DNA of 64,000 nucleotides from Plumapathes pennacea (GCA_964036295.1 OZ038462.1:15903264-15967263); one strand, 5' to 3'; positions 35,344 through 61,790 are shown, numbered from the stretch's first letter. Translations and numbers: made by a program. The notes: generated by a model not told the origin, from the sequence alone.

Positions 35344-35754
35344 TAAAACTACTGCGTCAGTGCTTAGGCACCTGAGTAACCGCGCCTTGAAGTCGTACCT
35401 GACACACACACTGAAGAACATTAAATTTCGAGATGGCGGCCCGCTTGGAGTCTCCAAATAAGGCGATACTACTGCATTAGTGTCGTAATTATTACCCTCG
35501 CTTCGCTCGGGGATCAGAGGCCAGGATACTCACCGGGCGGCTCATCGAAGGAATGTAATATTTGCGTTGTTTTCATAAACCACTGTCATTAAATCTATAT
35601 TTCCAAAGGCCCATATGGTGAATATAAATATTGTCCAAAGACTATCCCAGATAGATAAATGAAAAATGACATGTGATCACATGGCTAGAAAAGGATCAGT
35701 GCTTTGTACATCCGCGTAAGGCTCCTACTTACTTGTATCTTTTGTTCATGTATG

Positions 35755-36056
35755 TCGGATGGCTATCGAAAGTAAGCATGAGACTGCTTTGGTTTTCCGT
35801 TTGCTGCGCTTCGGATACGTCCAAGTATGTTTTGCAGCATTCCTGGCCACTCAGGAGCAAAGCAAAACTTGATTGCGATATTTTTACACAATGGAAAGTG
35901 CCTTGCACTGCAGATTAGATTCTTTTTCAAAGTAGAAAACCAAACGCCATTTACTTTTGGCATTTGATTGCTTGAAAGATTTTCACACAAGCCTCTGTGA
36001 TTGGCGGTATACTACTTTGGTTTTGGTTTTGGACAGTCATTCGAAAACGGCTCTAT
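35755..36056. mobile_element. Hairpin element, copy upstream of the ABC gene
   Basis: The left end (ggctatcgaaagtaagcatg...ctgctttggttttccgtttg) and right end (tactttggttttggttttgg...ttcgaaaacggctct) are inversely related. A second copy is at 42918-43184 in opposite orientation. It is the nearest repeat to the transporter start. Confidence 0.5.
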
Positions 36057-36459
36057 TGGCGTCTAGACAATTATTAGGACTCTAATTGGCTTCAGGAAAC
36101 AGTTCAAAGACATATTTCTATTTGATTCCACTAATAGTCGTTGGGTCCCTAAATCGGTGTACTCACAGTGATGACAGCATCTGACAACAGTCTCGTCATT
36201 GTCTTGGTGATCTTTTTAGATTTAAGCCTACCAAGCCTACCTCACCAAAAATGCCACCTGTTGTCATCAGAGATCTACTGTTTGTTTTTTGTTTTTTGTT
36301 ATGTTTGTTTGTTTATTTGTTTGTTTTTGTTTTTTTTTGTGTAATAAAAGAACATCACAATGACCTAATACAAGGTCATATTTGGAGGCAATTCTGCTCT
36401 AAAATATGGCGGTGTTAAGTTTGGATCATATTTTGCTCTTTCTGTAGGCCACTTTAGAA

Positions 36460-49549
<13,090 letters not shown>

Positions 49550-49920
49550 ATTGTCGGGACACACAAACAGATGCAATGGAACATTCTATTTGTGTTGATA
49601 GACTTGCATTTACTCGTGCGATCATTGAGTAAATTGTATTACTTGTTCTCCTCCCTAGTATAATCAGAATCCGTACTAGGCATCATACGTTTCTGGGAAT
49701 CACAGAATTAAACAAGAAATTCAGATAAATCGAACTACCTAAGACTCAATTTCATGAACACTTTCACGTTACGTCATTGATTCTTTTCTGTGGGGGCGGG
49801 GGGGTGGAGGATAACGCTGGTATATTAATTCAGGACTCGTGTAGTGTATGATCAGTGAACAGTGTGCAGTCGCAGTGGGAACCCGACTTTGGTTGTATGA
49901 AGAAATGCCATTGGTGTGTC

Positions 49921-50245
49921 AAGCGGCCACTGTCCCCGAGGGTGGAGGGGGGGAGACTCATATAAAAAATGCCGGTACTACAGTAAAAAGAATGACGAGA
50001 CTACCATATAAAAATGTACTCATCGTACCTCTTAGGGGTCAAATTCATGGGTTTTGGTACCGCTTAGGGTGTTCAACATCAAACGCAGACACTTTAATGC
50101 GACGTGGTACCGTTTAGGGGTTGGGTGCCAGTCGAATGATCTTTTTTGTTTGAAAACAGAAAGGGATAAAGTGCTTTAATAGCAAATAAAGGCATCGAAA
50201 CTTTAAATTCTTGGTATGCTTTTATTGCTACAATTTAGGGGTCAA
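49921..50245. mobile_element. G/C-tract-terminated repeat, copy 3 (diverged)
   Basis: It shares gagggtggaggggggagact, ggggtcaaattcatgggttt, cttagggtgttcaacatcaa and gtttaggggttgggtgccag with the other copies. The tracts at its ends are degraded. Confidence 0.55.
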
Positions 50246-50249
50246 AGTA

Positions 50250-51060
50250 AGCTCGAGCCAAGTCGAGCCGAGTTTATGTGATCAGTTTTACTAGAATGCG
50301 TCTTGTGTCCCGGTGCGTCAAAATCAGACTTCACCATAAGGAATTAAAACGCGTCACAAAACAGAAATCAAGTGTTTTCGTTGGTTTTTAAGGTCGGCGT
50401 CCGACTGAAACGGTGGGAAGCAGACTTATTGCAGGCCAGACTGTCAGTCCGTTTGTCAGTCATGCTGTGTCAACAATAAACTTCCAAATTAGGAAGTGTA
50501 TTTCAAATTTGGGCATGATTAAATTCGCACGAAGAAATAGATTTCAAGAGATCGATGAACTTGAAAGGCACGGAAATTTACGGTGTTGTTTTAATTATTA
50601 TTGCACTAATGCATTGCCAGGCAAACTGTTGCATTTCAGAACCATTACCACAGAGGTTTTGATGAATTCTCGGTTGTTTGGCAAGCGTAAATCAAAGTTG
50701 AAAGACCCGTGACAGCCTGGAGCGACTTCAGCTTGTCGAAATATTTCTGTCATTTGATTGTATTTGCTTTGCTTCGCTTTATTTTCGCCAGCAACATATC
50801 ATTGTACTCATGAATTGCCAGTCGATCTGTTGCATTTCAGAAACATTATCACCGACTTTTTAGTAAATTCTCGTTTTTTGAGGTCGCCCACTCCACTTCG
50901 TGGAGAGGCGATCTTTATGGGATTGGTTTGTCCCTATTCACTCTGCGTCCACAATGGAAATCCATATAAAGATGTGTTCTTTTGTGTTCTATCCAAATTT
51001 GGGCATTCCAAATTTGGGTATTTCAAATTAGGCGTGACAAACAGGTAAACTCGTCGAAGG
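50250..51060. repeat. Repeat R fragments
   Basis: The block agccgagtttatgtgatcag to acgcgtcacaaaacagaaat also occurs at 9000-9120 beside acyltransferase copy 1. It is followed by R-type sequence (gtgtcaacaataaacttcca, gtcgatctgttgcatttcag, aggtcgcccactccacttcg). Confidence 0.55.
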
Positions 51061-52640
51061 TAGTTTCTGCTGATTTGTCATGGTTGTCAAGCATTTGAAG
51101 CTTGTTGTTTGGCCATTGAGCCTGAGTGTTCCTACAGTTGTAGGGCACTCGCTGTACTGTAATTATGAAAGCATACCGCAATTGAGCGAGAATGTTCGGA
51201 CGAACAAAGATGATGAAACTACATGGCTATTATGCCGTGATCATGAAATGCTTTTGTAAACGGAAACCAGTCGGTTAACGAGGGTGCTTCTACAGCTGTA
51301 ACGCATCTCGAGGTTGACACAGCGAGGCAAGTAGGTCGTCGTATTGGACCGCAAGGTGTGATGCTCGAAACTCAACACCGTTTGGCTCTGTGGAACATGC
51401 ACGGATAAACTAGATTTTAGGGAATGATTTTGGCTTGCGTTTCTAAGTTCACCGCGGAAATTTGGAGGATTCGATATTTGATGGATACCGCTACGGGACT
51501 GCAAATAACTTTGTCGCCGCTAATTATTTAGTCCCGACGAAACTTTCTGTGGCGACACGAGATACTTCTGGGAAGATAACAGGCCGAAAACGGAAACCAA
51601 AGCTACGATGAGCTTTAGCCGTAAAACAATAGAGATTTATGCTTTACACTGTACATGACATTTGTTGCCTCATAAAATGCTTCTGCTTATCGTACATTGC
51701 CTGCTCAAATGTTTCTTCCGTTCGATCATGTAGCCTTTGTTTCGCAGTAGTCATTGTATACTAGAAATAAACAATACACCGAAATAGTCCTGAGCATTGA
51801 GTTTGCAATCACTATGGACTGAACACGTTGTGAACAAAACCGCAATAATATTGTAAACAACTCTCGTGTTACATTTTATTCCTCGCTTTCAATTTTATAT
51901 TTGTTACAGAGCGCAAATACTCGAAAGGCTGATAGAAGAAATGCATTCAGGAGCAGATAAGTATTGAAGCGAAGGCTGGATTAATCGTGGCCTCTGATTA
52001 GAAATAACTGCTCGAAGTCAAACTGCCAGAATCGATTGTGCATAAAAAGATATGTCACGCATTACTCAGCTTTTCTTGCCGGCTGACACTTTCGCTCCTA
52101 AGCTCAAAATGCAGAGTCGCTCAACCTTTAAGAAGCAAGTGTATGAGTGTTGTAATGATAATTTATAGTTTAATCAGGTTTCATTTGAGCAAGGTGTCAA
52201 AAGCCAAGTTCTCTATACTGTATGGCATTTTTCTGGTGAGAAACTGAAGTCTCTCTTGGGAGTTCCGCTCTTGTCCCTACTGTCCATTTTAGTATATTCT
52301 GGTCTCGACGCAACTCACGCCGCGAGCTCACTGGCAACGCCAAATCAACTGGGTCCCTGCAAACTTCATCGTTCGAGAAAGCTCTGCCATTTCTGGCCGT
52401 TGGTACTTTTCCCGGTAGTCGTTGCACTACAGAGATCTATTTGAAACTAGATTACCCTTGACGGGTTCAACTAGCGATCCAATTCTTAAAATGTTGTGAA
52501 CTTAACCTCCGTGCGGACGTCCTCCCAGGGCCTTCGAGTTTCGTCCACATTGGAGGATCTGGGTACGAGATTGCTCAGATTTCGCGCAAACAAATTTCTC
52601 TTATTTTGGCGCAAAAACTAATCCCGATCAGGCAGTATAA
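51061..52640. other. Diverged repeat sequence without a gene
   Basis: No exon is supportable. The part at 52100-52255 (gtgtcaaaagccaagtt..gtgagaaactgaag) resembles 7160-7310 near the 3' end of the gene at 4408, so it is another dispersed repeat. Confidence 0.4.
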
Positions 52641-53132
52641 CATATATGGGCGACCTTACAGCGGACACGCTGCTTTGATTTGACAAGGGTAGGTCAAAGT
52701 CAGGTTTAAGAACCCGTCACGGGCCGGAGTGACTTCAGCTTGTCAAAATATTTTTATCATTTGACTAATTTTCGCCAGGAATAAAAAAACTCTACACAAC
52801 TGGAAGAAGGAGAATTCGGAAGTGAATACAATTGACTAAAACCGCAAGTACTTGTCAACAAATGTATTTCATTTCACCTAAATTATTCAACTTGAAACCA
52901 AAAGAAGAAAGCGTAAATTTCTTTACGCAGTATTTAGTTTGGATGCAGCCCAGGCTGGAGTATCATGGCCTCTGATAAATATGTAGGTGCCGAAGATATG
53001 CTGTGCATGATATACACTGAGTAACGAAGTCACGGATAGACTTTTTTCTTTGCGACTCCAGTCTCGTTCCAGTTCAGAGTTAGCAGTGAAGAATTCTAAA
53101 TTCTCCCATTTCGAGCGCCATACTAAATTCTA

Positions 53133-54620
53133 CTAGAAATACGATAATCGCAGATACCCCCTCACTCTGCCATTGATGGGACTTTTACTTTGGTAACTCC
53201 CAACAAGAGTAGCCTTTGTTTTACCGAAATGTTGACTCGATCTTTTCTTCGAAGTCAAGTGCTACACGCAAAGGAAGGAGAAAAAGAATGGTGTGTGTTA
53301 TACTTTTGCGTTGAAAAAAGAATCGATTGCGTGACGAAGTACGTATTTCCCACGGTGGGCACGTCAAATTAATTCATGCAGTCTGCCAAGCACGTTCTCA
53401 AAATTTAATACTCAAAGTTTGAAGTTGGTCGGCCGTCGTAGTACGGGAAAAAAGGAACACTGATTTTCCAATTTTGAATTCATAGGCAGTACAATTAAAT
53501 AGGTTTCCTGTGCGATTTGTTTTTACTCTGGACTGCATGCACCAGATTCAGACATGCATATTTAATAGGCTCGAATTGTTTTGTATGTGAACCCACTCAA
53601 AACAGCAAGATTTTCCCCAGAATCAAAGCAAAACTTGAACAGTTTACTTCAAATTATACACGGGCTTCAGACCCAGTAATACTTCTAAGGGCTTGTGAAC
53701 GATTCTCGCTGCAATCACCGCGTGTCAGATTACAGAAAAATAAGACATCTGACTAAATCATTCAAGACTCCAAGTTCCGATTGCTCTGAGCGAATACGGT
53801 AGCCGAAACTGGCGACAGAAGCGTAGTAAAACAATACTTCGAGGGAAAATGATCAGCATACAGATTTTAATACATTCTTGAAGTGATCAAGTTACAAGCT
53901 ATACGGGATACAATATATTTGTCACGGTGATTGTTCGGTTTCCACTGACTAACCTTTGTTGCTTGTCCTTTCTAAATAAGTATCTGAGTTTAACACAAAA
54001 CGGCGTCTGAAGCTCCCGATTTGCTTTCAAGCGCTGTTCCCTTTGCGGAGTTGTCTGTGTTACCCGCTTCTGTCGGCATTCATGCGCTGTTGTCTTTGCG
54101 GAGTCTTCTCTTCGGCCCGCTTTTTCTCCTGAAGGTCCCGATTCGCTTTCAAGCGCTGTTCTTTTTGCGGAGTTGTCTGTGTTGCCCGCTTCTGTTCATG
54201 TCGCTTTTGGTCGGCATTCATGCGGTGTTGTCTTTGCGGAGTCTTCTCTTCGGTCCGCTTTTGCTCTTGAAGTGCCTGTTCGCTTCTCTTTTGAAGACGA
54301 GCTTCGCGAGACCGTTCTGTTTCAAGTTTTCTAGCTTTCAAATTCATTTTCGTGAACGCAGTTACGTACAATTGTCGCTTCGTTCAAATCTTTCTCAACT
54401 GAAAACATGGCGGTGACGCTAGTCGATAATGATTACGTCATTGCCTTATTTGGACATTGCCTTAGGCACCTGGCCTAAAAAGGTCGCATCGTACAAACAC
54501 ACACACAAACACACAAATACACGAACATTAGATTTCGAGATGGCGACGCGCTTGGAGTCTTCAGATGAGCCGACTATGCTGCATTAGCGTCGTAAATATT
54601 TCCCTCACTTCGTTCGGGGA
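53133..54620 (-). mobile_element. Helitron H2, precise insertion in repeat R
   Basis: On the minus strand it starts TCCCCGAACGAAGTGAGGG and ends ...GATTATCGTATTTCTAG. The host bases are A at 53132 and T at 54621, with no target duplication. It has the same internal blocks as H1 and a longer Rep-repeat ORF. Confidence 0.88.
54060..54371 (-). pseudogene. Helitron Rep/helicase N-terminal repeat fragment (H2)
   Basis: The 103-residue frame starts MYVTAFTKMNLKARKLETER and carries tandem modules such as KRAEEKTPQRQQRMNAD and KRATQTTPQKEQRLKANRDL. No Rep (HUH) or helicase motif follows, so only the N-terminal region was kept. Confidence 0.6.
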
Positions 54621-55119
54621 TAATTCTCACCCTCTGCCGCCTTATAAATGAGGGTTTTCAAAACTGAAACTAATTCAAATACACGGTTCAGCGAAAGTGG
54701 AGGCCCGCGGAAACGGATGCGAACTTCAAAATTGAGCAAATTTTACAATATGGCCTTATAAAGCCAGTTCTATTAAACATCTACTCCCACAAGAGTACTT
54801 TTTACAAATTCGCGAGCTTACACCTGCTTAGCTGCTTTGATTTCTTTGCCGACTTGGGACGGTCTCGTTGGGGTTTAAAGATTCAGCAGTGCAAATTCTA
54901 AATGATAGCTGCAGTGTTTTCGAAGGCTACCAGTTTAAGCGCCACACTAAAGTTCTATAATGTTTACCCTCTGGCGCCTTGAAAAAGACTTTCGAATACG
55001 CGGCTCGGCGGATGGAGGCCTGCGGAAACGGATGCGCACTCTGTAAATTAAAAATTTCTGTTTCTGTTCTCTTTTTGAAAACTGTCATTTAAAAAGAGAG
55101 CCGACCTTACAGTGGCAGT

Positions 55120-58100
55120 GCTGCTTTGATTGTCAAGTTGATAGGTATCTGGAATATTGTCAGTCAAACCATACATGTCAGAGCCATTATCCTCAAGGTT
55201 TTGGTAAATTACCCCGTTTTGTTTTTGAAGCGTTCTAGAACTACCGTGGAAAATGCAGTTTGGCTAAAGTTGTAAACAAGTACGTAAAAGGTACATGTGT
55301 CTACTGTCGCTATATAGGGTTTGCCACGGATGGAAATATTCCACCCGTGAATGTTGCTCCCACCACCACGAATTAAAACTATACCCCACCGTATATACTC
55401 AAAAGCTGGACTGTGCCAGCGCTTTGTCAGTCCAGGGGACTAAATTGCCAAGCTGACTTCTAAATTAATACGATGTGTAGAAATTCAAGTCTTACAGGCG
55501 TCCTTCAAAACCTCAAGAATAAGATCAAGAAACTCTGCTGCTTGCTCTCTGGTGACGAGTTGCGTGTTGTAGCAGTTTGACCAGTACGAAGTCCCGTCAA
55601 CAGTTCCAGTCAGCATCACAAACACGGGACCTGAATCCTGCAGGGAAACCATGGCTGGGAGTCCGGTCATGCGATACGGCCAGTTAGCTTCTGGGTTCCA
55701 CTCATATCGGCCGAGGTTAGACAAGTTGAAGAGCCTCGAATCTTGCTGGTGCGCTCTCGCAGCACTTTGCTTTGTTTCTTTGGACAACCTCAAGTTACAC
55801 TGCTTCAGAAACTTGTGGTGCTGGCCAGTAATATATGCCCACCCCACCTGGCGCGTGCATTCTTGTGCAAAATCCCAGAAGCATTTGAGATCGGGCGACA
55901 CAACGATTTCTGTGCGGAAGCTGCTCACGCACAATACGAGCTCCTCCTTCTCTATCTTGGGTCGGCATTCGTTTCTTAAATCGACGTTGCAGCTTGATTT
56001 AATACAAAATGAATCAACTGGTGTCTCCGTGTTTCCCGCTCTCTGTAATATTTTAGCCATGGCGATGTGCGCAGATGCAGTGATTGCTCCGTGAACTGAG
56101 CATTTTAAAGTTTTGCATTTCTTCATCAAGACTCCGGTTTCTTTAAAAGAAACCTTCCTGTAGACAACAGAAGTTTTGTTTGGTGCTGTAGGGTCGCGGG
56201 TGAACACTGGCGGGTATTTAGCCAGGTATAGATTATTGCTATTACGGATAGAAGATCGCCACAGCCGTGCCATGAATGTACTCGAGCTGGAAAACATTTT
56301 GTCCAAAAAGGATGGAGTACACAAATGACGCATTAGATATCCAGTGGGTGGACGCAATGGCAGACTTTTCACTGTAGCTTTTTGACCATCATACAATGAG
56401 CTCAGGTAACTCAAAAGCTGCTCTAGCATGGCAAGAACTGAACGTCCGTCAGTGATGACGTGATGAAAGGTAAAAACGATTGCGTTTTTGTAGAAGTCCT
56501 CTTCAACAACATGAATTTCCATTAATAGAACTGCCCGCCACAGTACACCCAGATTAAAGTCGAAAGGAACCTCGGACTCCCTCTCAAAAACAGAAACAAA
56601 ATCATCAGCGTTGATTTCCTCCTGGATTTTAAACGGGACGCTACTCTGATCCTCCACTTCGGTGAAGGATTCCATATTCAGCTCACCATTTCGTGACTTC
56701 ATAATTGGCTTCATCCTCAAAAGCGGGTATCGCTTGGAGATCAACATTAGGGCTTCTCTTACCATTTGGGGAGCAAGTGGAACTGATGATTTGAGAAGCA
56801 GACCGACTGTGATCATTGCGCGACGCCGTTTCTCCTCTGTTCCGACCAGCCCTTTTTCTAGAAGCCCAACTGGACGACTCAGCGTTTCGTCGCAACAAGC
56901 GGAGCGGGCTTCACGATTATGGACGGACTTGTTGGAATGACTTTCTTTTTGCCCAAGAAACAGGACCAAGGCTAGTAAAGCTGTAACCAGTGGAACGGCA
57001 GCAAGATAGTTGTAACAGCAAGAGGCGAGAAACTCGAAACCGTCAGAGGCAAACAACATCTTAGAAAGCAAATAGAAGAGAACTTTGTCAGTCAGGCGAC
57101 CTTTTTCGTCCGACTCGTCCGTTTTGACTTTTTTGCGCCCTCAATGTGTGCGCGATTGTGCCTGTCACAGAACATAAATTTACTATTCTAATATTTGATA
57201 CAATTTCCTTTTTTTTTGCTGAAACCTTAACGGATACGAGGGGTGACTCGCATATGACTTACTGTCCCATTAGCGCCTTTTCCGCTTTAGGCCATTTAGG
57301 CCACTTCGATACACTTCACTTGACGTTCCGCAACTGAAGAAGTTAACGAGTCCCCTTGACTGAAGCATAAACATAAACCTGCGAAACAGTGTCTCGGGGC
57401 ACTAAGGGGACTCGCTTGCTGGAATATCTCTCAGAAACGATAGCCAATATTTTGTCTGAACTTCCTTACTGAGGAGCGTCAAGAATATATTACCGCATCA
57501 ACTCAGAGCTAAGAATCGTTCACACATCTTAGCGGCTTCGTCTCTGTGCTCGGTTTATTGCGAGCATCTGAACAGTTTCGCCTCTGAGCTCCGATTTTTG
57601 CCAACGTTGATTATATTACATAATTTACTTTACTCAATTTCTGATCTCAAGAGCAACAACGTTATCTACATCCTTGAGTTGATAAAAATTTCCCTGGTAG
57701 CAACGCAAAAGCAACGCATAAAACAATCACTTAAAGTTAATTTTGGAATAATTACTATATTATCCATTCATTGAGTAACTCTTAAAGCGGAATAACGGAC
57801 TAGGAGCTAGGGTTCACTCGGAGGTATAATTTTCGGTTGATAGATAGCGAGTAGCGTAGCCAATCGGAATGCAGGATTAACAGTAGAAAACCAGTTGATT
57901 TTTAATAATCAAAGCAAAGAGAAAACAGCATTACGCAAGAAGAACCTTTAGTAAGGCCTCGCGATCTTTGGGCAGGACTTCTAATCCGTTAGTCTTTTCA
58001 GTGCTGATTAGCTATTGAAACTCGATCAAACAACCATAACAATAATTCAAACACCATTGATGAATAACCCAAATATCTTAAAATGTTCACGAATATCCGT

Positions 58101-59436
58101 ATTAATTAAATGGGCAAAACTGCGTCCAATTCTTAGCATTTGAAAGAGTGATGTGTCTCGTACAAGAAACTATGACTATCCGTCTTTCAGTGGAAGGATT
58201 GTCGAAAGCTTAAAGACAACACAAATACACTGTATGAAGTTGAGGTAAGGATCATGCTTGGGGTTTTTAACTTATTTTTCACTATTATTTCTATTTCTCT
58301 GAATATTTAAACTCGACGGATATGACTAAAATCACTTGACTACTGTGTTTATGACTACACTGCATAGTACACAGAAACAGAATCAGACTGAACAATATCC
58401 GGAACTCGCGAAACAAACCTTCAATTTTTTCCGAATCACAGCGACAACAAACGGGAACATTTGATTTGATTGCCTAAAAACTGTACAAAACGTGCATAAG
58501 AAATTACAGTGTAGCTCATATTTTCGTGCACGATATATAATCAAATACTCAGGCTATAATTTGAGACACCAATTCTCTTTAGTTGTATATACAATCGAAA
58601 TATAGTGAGATCTGCTCTTGTGACAGCAACGATACCATACTGAAATCTATCACATATAGGGCAATACTCTTGAGAGGTTTTAACACAATTGATTTGAAAG
58701 TTTCGAAGATTTCATGCCTTGAAGAGTGCTAACTTTGATAAATTTTTGCTTAAATAAATTTGCATGTTCATGTGTCCAGGGTATGTTCTTAAAAAAGATT
58801 AAAACGTGTCTCCCTTTAGACAGAGATTACTGTATTATAACTGCCATGTTCAAATCGATCATAAACTATGTAAAACGTGGCCTGCACAGCTGTAGCAAAA
58901 ATAACCTCTACAGAATAGTGAGATTATAGTACAAAAGAGAGCTACCACGGGAATCATGAATGCTGAACGGCAATCGTCCCCGTAATGCTCTTCAACAAAC
59001 TGTATTAGATACCTTTCTACGAAGAAGTCAAAGATTGTTAAGTGTGCATTGGCTTTCAAGCGCTTAAAACACTCGGTCCCGACCTACTTCATGAACACAA
59101 CTTCGTACGGGCAGTGCAATTCTGGACGCCATGCGGTCTATTGAAGGAACTTTGACAAAAGATTGCTCATTTGCTTCTATTGTACTTGAACCAACATGGC
59201 CGCGGTTTCTTTGTATTCTGAGTCTGCAGGGAATGATTGCAAACCAAGAATTTGTGAAAAGTCAAACATGTCATGCCTTTCTTTTCTACATATTTGAATA
59301 CCACGAAAAACAATGATTCTGCCTGAATTTTCTTGGTAAAAACGTCAAATTCGAGTAAAAATCAAGAATAAATCTCTAGACAAAATTAAATATGCGCGGC
59401 GGCCATGAGCCGCGCCATTCCCGCAAAATTAAAAAA
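55120..59436 (-). repeat. Segmental duplication, unit 3 (acyltransferase module)
   Basis: It is collinear with unit 2 from the gene's 3' flank (ggtatctggaatattgtcag) through the CDS and upstream region to about 58535. It then matches 20209-20851 and 26579-26797. Unit 3 lacks both the TA/hairpin block and the LINE that interrupt unit 2. Confidence 0.8.
55485..57059 (-). CDS. Membrane-anchored HHxxxDG acyltransferase, copy 3
   Basis: This is the third intact paralogue, in the same orientation as copies 1 and 2 but about 40 kb away. The N-terminal membrane segment, HHVITDG and SNLGR are conserved. I start it at 57059 (MLFASDGFEF, 524 residues), directly after an acceptor-like ctttctaag; the frame itself is open to 57071. 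Differences from copy 2 are scattered substitutions such as DG for CQ before the KATVKS / KVTVKS segment. There is no frameshift. The enzyme is probably a CoA- or carrier-dependent O- or N-acyltransferase; the substrate is not predictable. Confidence 0.85.
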   Translation of the reverse strand: MLFASDGFEFLASCCYNYLAAVPLVTALLALVLFLGQKESHSNKSVHNREARSACCDETLSRPVGLLEKGLVGTEEKRRRAMITVGLLLKSSVPLAPQMVREALMLISKRYPLLRMKPIMKSRNGELNMESFTEVEDQSSVPFKIQEEINADDFVSVFERESEVPFDFNLGVLWRAVLLMEIHVVEEDFYKNAIVFTFHHVITDGRSVLAMLEQLLSYLSSLYDGQKATVKSLPLRPPTGYLMRHLCTPSFLDKMFSSSSTFMARLWRSSIRNSNNLYLAKYPPVFTRDPTAPNKTSVVYRKVSFKETGVLMKKCKTLKCSVHGAITASAHIAMAKILQRAGNTETPVDSFCIKSSCNVDLRNECRPKIEKEELVLCVSSFRTEIVVSPDLKCFWDFAQECTRQVGWAYITGQHHKFLKQCNLRLSKETKQSAARAHQQDSRLFNLSNLGRYEWNPEANWPYRMTGLPAMVSLQDSGPVFVMLTGTVDGTSYWSNCYNTQLVTREQAAEFLDLILEVLKDACKT

Positions 59437-61037
59437 TAAATTGCATCCTAAAGCAACATTAAATTGCTCAGTCTTAAACTGACCGTTGCATTGGCCTTGC
59501 AAAGTGATTTTTAGGTGCACTTTTAGGCACCCATTTACAGTAAAACCTTTTAATGAAAAGTGTGAGATTTAAATGTTGTAGAAGCACGTGTGGTTCAAGA
59601 ACAAGATGTGCAAATTCGATGCTTGCCCTTTCAAGCCCCGTTTATTTGGAGAAAAGTTGTCTCGGGTATTCTTGGGTTACAGTTGACAAAAGATTACTCG
59701 TTAAGTTCTATTGTAAGTGGATCCAACAAGGCCGCACTGAATCTACAGAAATTGATTGCAACCCAAGAATCCGAGATAACTCTCCTCCAGCGCCGAGTTA
59801 CCTAGGGCGTGCTAACTTTTCACTTATTCCTTCCAAAAACTCAACCAACCGTTTACATGAGGATCACCACTAACTCGTCTCGGGGGGCGAGACAATTCGG
59901 GAGGGCAAGTAGCCCTGGCTGACGGGACAGATTTTTCTGATATAAAACTCGCTCGGGGAAAAAGACAACTCGGGTTTACGGAAGCCAGTTATGCCCCGGT
60001 CCATCAAAAAAAGAATTGGCATAATCTAAAACAGAGTACAGAAATCAACAATAGGACGATCTTCCGTCGGTCCGCCATCCGTGGGCTTTATAAATTGGAG
60101 TTTTTAAAAATCTTCCCAATCTGAACAGGTTTACCCGGGACAACATTTTCCTCGGTAAGGTTGTCTTGGGGGGGAGATTTGTCTCGGGTATCCGGGACAA
60201 TTTTCACCATATAAAAAGGGCCGTTTTCGCCGTGACGGCGACGTGGTGGTCGAGCAACACTGGATGGAGATATGGTGTTCTTGCGTCTGCTGCGCGCACC
60301 CTGATACTGGGAAATAAGGTCAATGACTATTAATGGAGTCTGAAAGATCATCAAAACCTCAACTTATTCTATTGAATATTCACCTATGTCACAGAAAAAT
60401 ATATGTGATTAGCTCCAAATTTACTTTAACACCAAAAATTGGTGGGAAGTTGATTTGCTGTCTTGAACCGGAAATGGCCCAATCCGTAGCATTTCTTTCA
60501 ACTGCGTAAAATCTGCCAATAGATTTCTTTCTATTTTTCCCTGTTTTATTGGGGAAACTATTCTTATTAAAATTATGGAACAAAAAGGGGGATCACCATG
60601 CTTGTTTTTGCGCATTTGTCAGGAAAATGCGAATATTCACTTCAAAATACCTCTGTCCAAGAGGGGACTGGAACGAGTTTCAACTTTCAAGGTGGCTGCT
60701 TCCACATTGAACTACGAAAAATAAAACTTATTTGCGTAAAGAGTATAAAGAACTTTCAATCTTGAAATTTTGGTGGTTCTCAATGTCCACCATCTCAAAA
60801 GTGTTATGCGCACTAAAGATGCGCAATGCAAAACCAGGGAATCACCTTAACTGGTAATAATAATACTAAAAGTAGATCGCATTGGCTGGGAGCGCGCGAC
60901 TGTGTTTGTTGCCGTGAAGGTTGTGGTTGACCTTTTAGTTGACTAGAAAAACACAATTCAAAGCTATCCCGTGATTACCAGAAGCTCAAAACAACTGACA
61001 TTCAAGTAAGGCAAAACATTTTCAGAATTCAAGCTTG

Positions 61038-61080
<43 letters not shown>

Positions 61081-61790
61081 TTAATTTGTGCCGCAGTAAA
61101 TCAAAGGACAATGCTAACATTAATTTCACTCAGTGCAAATTAACGATTAATTGCTTGTTCTCAACCAATCGGATTGCAGAACTTTTTATAGTCATAATAA
61201 ATGATAAGTGGTTTTATTTATTTGTTTCTCCTACATAATCAACCATCTCTAACGCCCGGCTTCAAGTAACAGTCGGCCTTTTAGGATCACAGCTAACTTG
61301 CGTCGAGCTCAGAGCTTCTTTATTTTTTTCCAGCTTGGTATAAATACAACGTTAAGTCCTGCTCTTTACAATGCATTGCCGCTTCGGCTTTGGCTAAATC
61401 CAAAATTCTTGTGAAAGTTGTGCGTAACAAACCACATGCCACATGATAGACAAGAAATCATATGAGTTGCTCGTGCAATTTTGGAATAAATGGGCATTCG
61501 TGAATTTTCAAAGATTTCAAACTTCACTCGCGCGGCACTCGTGCTCAGTATTCCAAATTGCACTTGACCTTCTTCTATTAAATTTATACCGCAAATTGAA
61601 CATATTCGTCATAAAGGATATATTGTAAGTGCAAAAAATGAGATATTTTTTGGTGGCAGTTGCCCTTTAATAAAGGAAAATCACATATGGAAACGAAGCT
61701 CAAGGCGCTGCATCTTTTGATCAAGTATAAAAAACATACAGATACCTTAAATTTAACAACACAGAATATCTGCGAATTATAAGGAAAAAG
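59437..61790. other. Stretch without a supportable gene
   Basis: Only short frames with no splice logic are present. At 59878-60240 inverted phrases (gtctcggggggcgagacaat and gtcttgggggggagatttgt, both near 'tataaaa') suggest an old TIR element. A (TG)n run is at 61042-61077. Confidence 0.4.
61042..61077. repeat. (TG)n microsatellite
   Basis: About 17 TG units. Confidence 0.9.

Larger units (their letters stand above)
30640..35513 (-). mobile_element. Helitron H0, host of nested insertions
   Basis: The right (5') end reads, on the minus strand, TCCCCGAGCGAAGCGAGGG preceded by host A. The left (3') end is diverged and approximate. Its parts align to Helitrons H1, H2 and H3 (accattgtgtagcgacg-type block, cttcgaagtcaagtgctaca, gcttgtgaacgattctcgct). 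Inside it are fold-back element D (31101-32648), a MITE (32903-33123), Helitron H1 (33167-34635) and a second MITE (34954-35343). Confidence 0.6.
52646..54860. repeat. Repeat R copy split by Helitron H2
   Basis: The left part (to 53132) ends ctcccatttcgagcgccata...aattcta. The right part resumes at 54621 with taattctcaccctctgccgc. In the LINE-borne copy the matching sequence is continuous at about 23018-23060. Confidence 0.7.

Noticed and set aside
61042-61077. A cysteine-valine rich peptide
   Set aside because: It is the translation of a (TG)n repeat.
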